Positions 1 through 5,929 of a stretch of 25,121 bases of DNA are shown one piece after another. The position numbers and the translations under genes were made by a program. The number at the start of each line of letters is the position of its first letter. Position 1 is the stretch's first letter. This DNA is from Prevotellaceae bacterium UBA711 (GTDB lineage Bacteria > Bacteroidota > Bacteroidia > Bacteroidales > Bacteroidaceae): contig DBLZ01000093.1 of assembly GCA_002297545.1 (NCBI GenBank), positions 1 through 25,121 on the forward strand, read 5' to 3'. The notes beneath the pieces were generated by a model that made no database searches, was not told the DNA's origin, and worked only from the letters and a program-made list of their open reading frames with translations.

Positions 1-960
1 CTGGTGGAATACGGTTTCCGCCTGCCTGCAGCCAAGGACAACAGGCCGCTGACGTTCGACGAATTCGAGGCGATGGTGCCTCAGACCATATACGTGTCCG
101 CTACCCCTGCCGACTATGAACTGATGAAGAGCGAGGGCGTGGTGGTGGAACAGCTGATACGTCCCACTGGACTGCTCGATCCAAAGATAGAGGTACGCCC
201 GTCCCACAACCAGATAGACGACCTCATGGAGGAGATACAGCTACGCATCGAGCGTCACGAACGTGTCCTCGTAACCACCATCTCCAAGCGCATGGCAGAG
301 GAGTTGTCGGAGTTTCTGCTCAAACACGACATACGCACCACTTACATACACTCGGACGTGGACACTTTGGAACGAATACGCATAATGGATGCACTCCGTA
401 GCGGCGTATACGACGTGCTGGTAGGCGTCAACCTGCTACGCGAAGGTCTAGACCTGCCCGAAGTGTCGCTTGTGGCTATTCTGGATGCCGACAAGGAGGG
501 GTTTCTTCGCAGTCACCGCAGCCTGACACAGACCATAGGTCGTGCCGCGCGCAATGTCAACGGACTTGCCATCCTGTATGCCGACACCATCACCGGCTCC
601 ATGCAGAAGACCATAGACGAGACGGAACGCAGGCGGGAGAAACAGATCCGCTACAACACTGAACACGGCATCACACCCAAACAGATACAGAAGGCCAGGA
701 CCATGACCGACCTGCTGGAACTGCAGAAGGAGATGGGCGACAAGCGTGCCTATGTGGAGATGGACACTCCTGTACAGAAGGTGGCCGACCCCATCGTGGA
801 GGCCATGTCCCCCAAACAGCTGAAGAAGGCCATCGAGACCACCCGTCAGCGCATGCAGGAGGCCGCACGCAAGTTGGACTTCACTCTGGCAGCCCAGCTG
901 CGAGACGAAATGCTGCACATGATGTCGAAGCTGGACTCCACGGAAGAGAACGGCAAGTAG
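1..960 (+). CDS. uvrB: UvrABC excinuclease subunit B, C-terminal half (5' end outside window)
   Basis: UvrB is the DNA-damage-verifying helicase-like subunit of nucleotide excision repair. It is loaded by UvrA and recruits UvrC in the cytoplasm. The 319 visible residues run in frame from base 1 to the TAG at 958-960. They hold the YVSATP motif, a TTISKRMAEEL segment, helicase motif V (GVNLLREGLDLPEV) with the adjacent ILDADKEGFLRS, and motif VI (TQTIGRAARN). The C-terminal UVR domain is present (LKKAIETTRQRMQEAARKLD, then AAQLRDEM), which binds UvrC. UvrB is usually about 660-680 residues, so roughly the N-terminal half, including Walker A and the damage-probing hairpin, lies upstream. No frame damage is visible. 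A 520-bp gene-free gap follows, facing the convergent purA gene. Family identity is effectively certain. Confidence 0.97.
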   Translation: MVEYGFRLPAAKDNRPLTFDEFEAMVPQTIYVSATPADYELMKSEGVVVEQLIRPTGLLDPKIEVRPSHNQIDDLMEEIQLRIERHERVLVTTISKRMAEELSEFLLKHDIRTTYIHSDVDTLERIRIMDALRSGVYDVLVGVNLLREGLDLPEVSLVAILDADKEGFLRSHRSLTQTIGRAARNVNGLAILYADTITGSMQKTIDETERRREKQIRYNTEHGITPKQIQKARTMTDLLELQKEMGDKRAYVEMDTPVQKVADPIVEAMSPKQLKKAIETTRQRMQEAARKLDFTLAAQLRDEMLHMMSKLDSTEENGK

Positions 961-978
961 GCAACACTGTACTCGCAG

Positions 979-1022
979 CATCCATGTGGCGTCCCCGCGA
1001 CATCCATGTGGTGTCCTCACGG
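979..1022 (+). repeat. Two direct copies of CATCCATGTGGyGTCC at 22-bp spacing
   Basis: CATCCATGTGG occurs at 979-989 and 1001-1011, exactly 22 bp apart, and both copies continue as C/T then GTCC. The copies start about 20 bp after the uvrB stop and lie just before the CGGTTTAT array, which has the same 22-bp period but another core. A related pair, CATCCACACGG, lies beside the array downstream of hisS at 10233-10266. The function is unknown. Confidence 0.7.
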
Positions 1023-1058
1023 CACAACAACGCTCTCCCCTTGGGACGAGGCAAAAAC

Positions 1059-1146
1059 AAACCGGTTTATCGACCTGCAAAAATCGGTTTATGCGTCGTA
1101 ATAATCCGGTTTATTCTGTTGCAACAACCGATTCTCTCACCATACT
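1059..1146 (+). repeat. 22-bp-period array A (CGGTTTAT core), three clear units plus one degenerate
   Basis: CGGTTTAT occurs at 1063-1070, 1085-1092 and 1107-1114. A degenerate CGATTCTC sits in phase at 1129-1136. The period is exactly 22 bp: an 8-bp conserved core and about 14 less conserved bases that tend to end in CTGCAA or TTGCAA. In the first unit the core sits in a perfect 10-bp palindrome, AAACCGGTTT (1059-1068). The same unit occurs on the minus strand at 22647-22734, and a variant at 10099-10188. Cores start about 102 nt after the uvrB stop on the same strand. The unit is too short for CRISPR, and its role is unknown. Confidence 0.85.
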
Positions 1147-1371
1147 CACCACATGGCATCGGCTCACGCCACACGTGATACAACACATCGCGAGCCTATC
1201 ACGATAATTGCCATTCCCTCATTCTTGTGGTGCTTGCTTGCGGCTACAAGGCTTCAGAGGCCACGGACTGTCTGCTCTTCCCCCACCCCGCCCAATAGGT
1301 AATAAGATTGCAAGTCCGCCTCTCTTTCTCTCCACAATCAACAGACTGACAGCATGCGACAGATAATACAC

Positions 1372-1422
1372 TCATGAGGGCGGGTAGAAAGCGCATATAC
1401 CCTTTCTGCCACACCCTCATGA
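1372..1422. terminator. Imperfect hairpin downstream of purA, probable (bidirectional) terminator
   Basis: The left arm TCATGAGGG (1372-1380) pairs perfectly with CCCTCATGA (1414-1422). An inner stem pairs GGTAGAAAG with CTTTCTGCC through one T-G wobble, around a loop of about 10 nt. It starts 58 bp after the purA stop on the minus strand and can also end transcripts leaving uvrB. There is no long T-run, so the function is inferred from the fold and from its place between convergent genes. Confidence 0.6.
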
Positions 1423-1480
1423 ATGATGTCGGCCAAAATGTGCCGAGACGGTGAACTTACCGTTCACTGATAGATGTGCC

Positions 1481-2749
1481 TCAACGTTCTATGGTCTGTG
1501 CACGGTCGGGACCCACGCTCACGATGCTGATTGGACGCTCCAATGCATTCTCCAGGTAGTCGATGTAGTCCTGGAAAGCCTTGGGGAATTCTCCCGCGGA
1601 AGTCATGCCTGTGAGGTCGGTCTTCCATCCGGGTATATCCTCGTACACAGCCTCCCATCCTGCCGTATCATAGGGCATCTGTGTGGTGCGTACACCGTCC
1701 TTCTCGTAGGCCACGCATGCCTTGATGGTGTCGAAGGTGTCCAACACATCGCTCTTCATCATGACAAGCTTGGTAACACCATTGACCATGATGGCGTACT
1801 TCAGGGCCACAATGTCCACCCATCCGCAACGACGGTTGCGTCCAGTGACGGCTCCGTACTCATGGCCTATCTCGCGGATCTTGTCGCCTGTCTCGTCGAA
1901 CAGCTCCACGGGGAACGGACCTGAACCTACACGTGTACTGTAGGCCTTGAATATGCCGAACACCTCGCCTATGCTGTTGGGAGCGACACCCAGGCCGGTG
2001 CAGACACCGCCGGTGCATGTGCTGGAGGAACTTACGAAGGGATAGGTGCCATGGTCTATGTCCAGCATGGTGCCCTGTGCACCCTCGGCAAGCACGTTCT
2101 TGCCCTCGGCAAGAGCCTGATTGATTTCAAACTCTGTATCGCAAAGCACATACTGCTTCATGTACTCGATGCCTGCCATCCACTTCTCTTCTTCCTCCGT
2201 GAGGTCGTAGTCGGTGTAGTGCAAGTCGCGCAATATCTGCTCATGACGGGCCTTCAGAGCCTGGTACTTCTGTGCGAAGTTCTCCTCGATATCGCCAACG
2301 CGCAATCCTACACGGCTGGCCTTGTCGCTGTACGTGGGGCCTATGCCCTTGCCGGTGGTACCCACTTTGTTCTTGCCCTTGGCTGCCTCGTACGCACGGT
2401 CGAGAACACGATGTGTGGGAAGTATCAGGTGAGCGCGGTGGCTGATGTGCAGACGCTTCTTCAAATCATAGCCGGCCTCCTCCAGTTCCATAGCCTCGCC
2501 CATGAAAAGGTCGGGAGCTATGACACAGCCGTTGCCGATGATGTTGAGCTTGCCCTCGTCGAAGATACCGGAGGGAATACTGCGCAGGACAAACTTCTTG
2601 CCACCGAAAATGATGGTGTGGCCGGCATTGGGACCGCCGGCAAAACGTGCAACCACATCGTATCGTGGTGTGAACACATCCACAACCTTTCCCTTTCCCT
2701 CGTCACCGAATACTATGCCCAGAAGGGCATCAACTTTACCTTTTGCCAT
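1481..2749 (-). CDS. purA: Adenylosuccinate synthetase
   Basis: PurA joins IMP and aspartate with GTP to form adenylosuccinate, the first committed step from IMP to AMP, in the cytoplasm. From the ATG at 2749 the protein has 422 residues, a normal length. Motifs seen in order are the GTP-binding GDEGKGK loop (residues 15-21, with the catalytic Asp16), GGPNAGHTI with the catalytic His44, the IMP-binding stretch GTTGKGIGPTYSDKASR, GAQGTMLDIDHGTYPFVSSS, and STRVGSGPFPVEL. An in-frame start 13 codons upstream adds a non-conserved GRCCGATNQHNN tail, so MAKGKVDALLG is preferred. A 158-bp gap separates it from the AlkD-like gene. That gap is AT-rich around 2833-2880 and may hold a promoter, but I see no clear TAnnTTTG box. 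A hairpin at 1372-1422 follows the gene. Confidence 0.97.
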   Translation of the reverse strand: MAKGKVDALLGIVFGDEGKGKVVDVFTPRYDVVARFAGGPNAGHTIIFGGKKFVLRSIPSGIFDEGKLNIIGNGCVIAPDLFMGEAMELEEAGYDLKKRLHISHRAHLILPTHRVLDRAYEAAKGKNKVGTTGKGIGPTYSDKASRVGLRVGDIEENFAQKYQALKARHEQILRDLHYTDYDLTEEEEKWMAGIEYMKQYVLCDTEFEINQALAEGKNVLAEGAQGTMLDIDHGTYPFVSSSSTCTGGVCTGLGVAPNSIGEVFGIFKAYSTRVGSGPFPVELFDETGDKIREIGHEYGAVTGRNRRCGWVDIVALKYAIMVNGVTKLVMMKSDVLDTFDTIKACVAYEKDGVRTTQMPYDTAGWEAVYEDIPGWKTDLTGMTSAGEFPKAFQDYIDYLENALERPISIVSVGPDRAQTIER

Positions 2750-2907
2750 ATTGTTATGTTGGTTTGTTGCTCCACAGCATCGACCCACGCCTCAGGGCGC
2801 GTCTACACCCGCCCGGCCGGTCGTAAGGGAGCATGGTTTTATGTTATTATCATCGTTATACCTTAATATATAATGCACGCGGTGGAGGACATGATGCCAT
2901 ACTTTCC

Positions 2908-3486
2908 TCATACAGTAGGCGCTTCGTCCGCCATGCCGACACTTTCCTCCAGAGCCTCCATGGTCTGCATCACGGCCTTGCGCAGGAACAGTGGTGCATC
3001 GATGGAAACAGCGGCAGCATGGTCCCGCAGTTCCGCCTCGGAACGCGGCATCAGCACTCCGCCCCGGCGCAGCAAGCGACACACTGTCAGCCATCCGGCC
3101 AATGCAGGCAACGGAGCCTTTCCCGCTATCCATCGGAAAGCGATGTCCGATGCCCATGGCTGCGGAACCACCAACTCCATGGCCAGGAGCGACACGGCCT
3201 CGGGTGTGCGTGCCTCGTTCACCCAGATGTCAGCCACCTCGGGAAGAAACTCGGAGGGCGGTGTGAGCAGTATGCCCAGGAGCTGGCTCTCACGGACGTT
3301 CTCGCTCCAAAGTTGTTGCCCCAGGCGCCTGTCGCGCGGAAACTCGGACGCTATGTGTCTCAGGCGAGGCAGCTCGATTCCCCACACCACATGATGCGGC
3401 ATGCCGCCTTCGCGCATCTGTGCCGAGGCGACGCCGTTCATGTTGGCGCGCAATTCTTTCTTTATGTCACGAATAGTCTCTTCCAT
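2908..3486 (-). CDS. AlkD-like DNA alkylation repair protein (HEAT-repeat fold)
   Basis: This 192-residue protein resembles the AlkD family: DNA glycosylases built of HEAT-like helical repeats that remove bulky or cationic alkylated bases without flipping them. What can be seen is an all-helical, Trp-rich sequence with the segment LWSENVRESQLLGILL, matching the family's recurring 'LW...RE...LA' helix pair, and later WVNEARTPEAVSLLAMEL. It is shorter than the roughly 230-residue Bacillus AlkD, and I could not confidently place the catalytic Trp/Asp/Arg set. The glycosylase activity is therefore inferred. Its ATG overlaps the end of the dipeptidyl peptidase III gene by 20 bp, which suggests translational coupling. 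The alternative is a non-catalytic HEAT-repeat protein of the same superfamily. Confidence 0.72.
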   Translation of the reverse strand: MEETIRDIKKELRANMNGVASAQMREGGMPHHVVWGIELPRLRHIASEFPRDRRLGQQLWSENVRESQLLGILLTPPSEFLPEVADIWVNEARTPEAVSLLAMELVVPQPWASDIAFRWIAGKAPLPALAGWLTVCRLLRRGGVLMPRSEAELRDHAAAVSIDAPLFLRKAVMQTMEALEESVGMADEAPTV

Positions 3487-5422
3487 ATCTCAACATCTGC
3501 TCGTCGTAAGTCTCATCGTAAGAGATGGTCACGTCCACGACATTTCCGTCGGTATCCTTGACCGGAGTGTAACGCGGATTGATAAAGCCTTTGTATGGTG
3601 CCAGATCCAATGCCCGGTAACGTGCCAGCACCTCTTCGTGCAGGGCACCGTCCACATCCACACCATATCGTTCCACCAGCTTGGCAGCAGCAACCGTGTC
3701 GCCTTCGCTCTTCACACGCTGTATCTCGGCCAGCAACTGGCCTATGTATTGACGCAGAGTTGCATAGTCCCTGATGACGAGTCGGCTCTTGCCCCCCACT
3801 CTCATCAGTTCCATGGCAGGTTCCATGCCGAAGGCCTTTGCCCAATAGGCCGATTGTTCCAGGCACCAACGGGCGATGAGGGCACGGTTGCGCATGTGTG
3901 CTTCCTCTATGCGGCATCCCGGCTGTATGCGGACCAACTGGGTCAGAAGACCGTTGAGCATGTATGTGTAATAGTTGCTGTGCCATGCATCTGCCGTGGG
4001 TGTCAGTCCCAGATCATACATCTTGGCATCGGCTATATAATAGAGAGCGAACAAGTCGGCCCGTGCCTCCTCTATCGTACTGCCATGCACGCCAAGGGCA
4101 TCGGCATCCACGCCGGGGAGCAACTGTCCGGAGCCATGCCCCAGGCACTCATGCAGGTCGGTATGCAGATCATCCAGCACGTGGGCATAGCGGTTCACCA
4201 TGTCGCGGGTGGCCTCATCGGGGATGAACTCCTCGCGGAAGCCATTACCTTTGGCTGCCTGGTCATAGGCTTCGGTAAGATTTCCTATGGTTACGCTCTT
4301 ACTGCCATATACTGAGCGTATCCAATTGCTATTGGGCAGATTGATGCCGATGGCCGAGGATGGATACAGGTCTCCTCCCAGTATGGCAGCCTGAACGACA
4401 CGTGCCGTCACCCCCTTGCATTCCGTCTTCTTGAAGCGAGAGTCCACAGGGCTATGGTCTTCAAACCACTGCGCGTTCTCGCTCAGAACCCGGGTGCGAT
4501 GCGTGGCCTCCCTGTCCAGAATGTTCACGTAACCCTCCCAGGAAGCCTTCAACCCCAAAGGATCGCCATACACCTCGGTAAAGCCATTGACGAAGTCCAC
4601 CATACCCTCGGTCTCGCTTATCCATTCTATGGTGTAACGGTCGAACGTGTCAAGGGAGCCTGTGCGATAGAATTCGGTCAGCAGGCGTATAATGTCTCTC
4701 TGCTTGTCATTCTCTGCGTACTCCTGCGCCCTATGCAGATGCAAGGATATTTGCTGTAAGTGATGGGCATACAATCCTCCGGTGCCATACGTGTTTTCCC
4801 TCAACGTTCCGTCCTCCGCACGCTCAAGCCTGCTGTTCATACCGTACATCACGGGACGGTCGGCATCGGGGGCAGCAGCCTTCATGGCACGGTAGAACTG
4901 CTCCGCCTCGGCCTGAGTGATGCCATCGGCATAATAATTGCAGGCCGAAGCCATAAGCAGGTCATCGGCATCTTGGCACACGCGCTTGGACATGAGGTCT
5001 GGATCCATGATGACTGACGACAGCATGCAGAATTCGTCCTCTCCTATTACGGGTGAGGGTATTCCGGAGTATGCCCCCCTGAGCCAAGCGGCAGAAAAGC
5101 CCGGAACAAATTTGTCAGTACTGTAATGATGATGGATGCCGTTGGCAAACCACACCTGGCGCAGGTAGGTCATAAATGCAGTCCAATCCTCGTCATCACG
5201 AGCGACTGACGAGTGCAACAGGATGTCCTCCAGCAGACGCCGTATGCCAAGGTTGTACTTGCAGTTCTGATCCCACAGAATGTCGCGCCCCCACAGGGCA
5301 GCCTCCGCGAGGTGGTAGACGTATAGCTTCTGCTTCAGGGACAACGTGTCGAAGGCAGGAACCCTGTACCTCAACAACTGTATGTCGGCGAAACGTATGT
5401 CTTCGTATTCAAAAATATCCAT
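3467..5422 (-). CDS. Dipeptidyl peptidase III (family M49 zinc peptidase)
   Basis: DPP III removes dipeptides from the N-terminus of short peptides and is normally cytosolic. The zinc site is plain: HECLGH (about residues 424-429) followed by EEARADLFALYY (from about 451), the M49 HExxGH and EExxA(E/D) pair. Cys inside the hexapeptide is typical of Bacteroides enzymes. The N-terminal half carries M49-like segments such as NTYGTGG and NGFTEVYGDPLG. I chose the ATG at 5422 (651 aa), 23 bp after the upstream stop. An ATG at 5455 overlaps that stop by 10 bp and is also possible. Frames further upstream run inside the AraC-type gene and show no signal peptide. It sits between the small AraC-type gene and the AlkD-like gene in a tight block. 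Confidence 0.93.
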   Translation of the reverse strand: MDIFEYEDIRFADIQLLRYRVPAFDTLSLKQKLYVYHLAEAALWGRDILWDQNCKYNLGIRRLLEDILLHSSVARDDEDWTAFMTYLRQVWFANGIHHHYSTDKFVPGFSAAWLRGAYSGIPSPVIGEDEFCMLSSVIMDPDLMSKRVCQDADDLLMASACNYYADGITQAEAEQFYRAMKAAAPDADRPVMYGMNSRLERAEDGTLRENTYGTGGLYAHHLQQISLHLHRAQEYAENDKQRDIIRLLTEFYRTGSLDTFDRYTIEWISETEGMVDFVNGFTEVYGDPLGLKASWEGYVNILDREATHRTRVLSENAQWFEDHSPVDSRFKKTECKGVTARVVQAAILGGDLYPSSAIGINLPNSNWIRSVYGSKSVTIGNLTEAYDQAAKGNGFREEFIPDEATRDMVNRYAHVLDDLHTDLHECLGHGSGQLLPGVDADALGVHGSTIEEARADLFALYYIADAKMYDLGLTPTADAWHSNYYTYMLNGLLTQLVRIQPGCRIEEAHMRNRALIARWCLEQSAYWAKAFGMEPAMELMRVGGKSRLVIRDYATLRQYIGQLLAEIQRVKSEGDTVAAAKLVERYGVDVDGALHEEVLARYRALDLAPYKGFINPRYTPVKDTDGNVVDVTISYDETYDEQMLRYGRDYS

Positions 5423-5445
5423 GTCGGTGAGTGGTTTCTTGTGTG

Positions 5446-5874
5446 TCAATTGCATTCGTGCTGGGCATATTTCAGCCTGTAGTCCGTGGGATTCATGCCG
5501 CACATACGTGAGAACACGGCATAGAAGCCCTGACGATTGGCAAAGCCTGTGGCCGTGGCTATGTCCTCCATCCTCATATTGGCAAAATGCTTGTCCGTCA
5601 TCATGTACATGGCTTCCCTTATACGGAAGTCATTTATGAGCTGCGAGAAGTTGCCCCTGTACCTCAGGCGCACCACGGCACTGATATAACGGACATTGTA
5701 GCCGATCTCCTCGGACATCATCTTTGCGGTATAGGCAGGATTGCGGTACTTCTTCTCAACGACGAACTTCAACATTATCTTCTCGTAGATGGTTTCTACG
5801 AGGAGTGTACTCAGCGAAGTCGCATACGAAGCATCCTTCACCCGGTGGCCCTCTGTGTTGTTTTCCTTTGCCAT
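5446..5874 (-). CDS. Small AraC-type helix-turn-helix protein without a sensor domain
   Basis: The 142-residue protein is almost entirely an AraC/XylS-type DNA-binding domain, about residues 35-135. The first HTH lies around NPAYTAKMMSEEIGYNVRYI. The second lies around MRMEDIATATGFANRQGFYA and is followed by the family signature FSRMCGMNPTDYR. The N-terminus (MAKENNTEGHRVKD...) is short and polar, with no room for a ligand-binding domain or membrane segment, so it probably acts as a constitutive or titrated regulator. The ATG at 5874 was chosen because the open frame further upstream begins at a TTG inside the end of the previous gene. Its stop lies 23 bp before the DPP III start. Target genes are unknown, and autoregulation of this block is only a guess. 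Confidence 0.85.
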   Translation of the reverse strand: MAKENNTEGHRVKDASYATSLSTLLVETIYEKIMLKFVVEKKYRNPAYTAKMMSEEIGYNVRYISAVVRLRYRGNFSQLINDFRIREAMYMMTDKHFANMRMEDIATATGFANRQGFYAVFSRMCGMNPTDYRLKYAQHECN

Positions 5875-5929
5875 AAGCGAAATTCTCCTGTCTTTGTATG
5901 TGTGTGCCTTTATTGCAAAAGGCAGAGCC

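Larger units (their letters stand above)
961..1480. other. 520-bp gene-free gap between convergent uvrB and purA
   Basis: I see no convincing gene here. The short open frames lack family features and run across repeats. The gap contains a pair of CATCCATGTGG repeats (979-1011), a 22-bp-period CGGTTTAT array (1059-1146) and a hairpin next to purA (1372-1422). The stretch from about 1147 to 1371 shows nothing I can interpret. Confidence 0.6.

Noticed and set aside
448..1080. 210-codon minus-strand frame opposite uvrB
   Set aside because: Antisense of a certain gene, with His/Leu/Val-rich composition and no domain.
1059..1146. CRISPR array
   Set aside because: The conserved part is only 8-10 bp and the period 22 bp. 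CRISPR repeats are longer with similar-length unique spacers, and no cas gene is present.
2750..2793. Longer N-terminus for PurA
   Set aside because: The additional residues (GRCCGATNQHNN) are not part of the family, and MAKGKVDALLGIVFGDEGKG fits the normal start.
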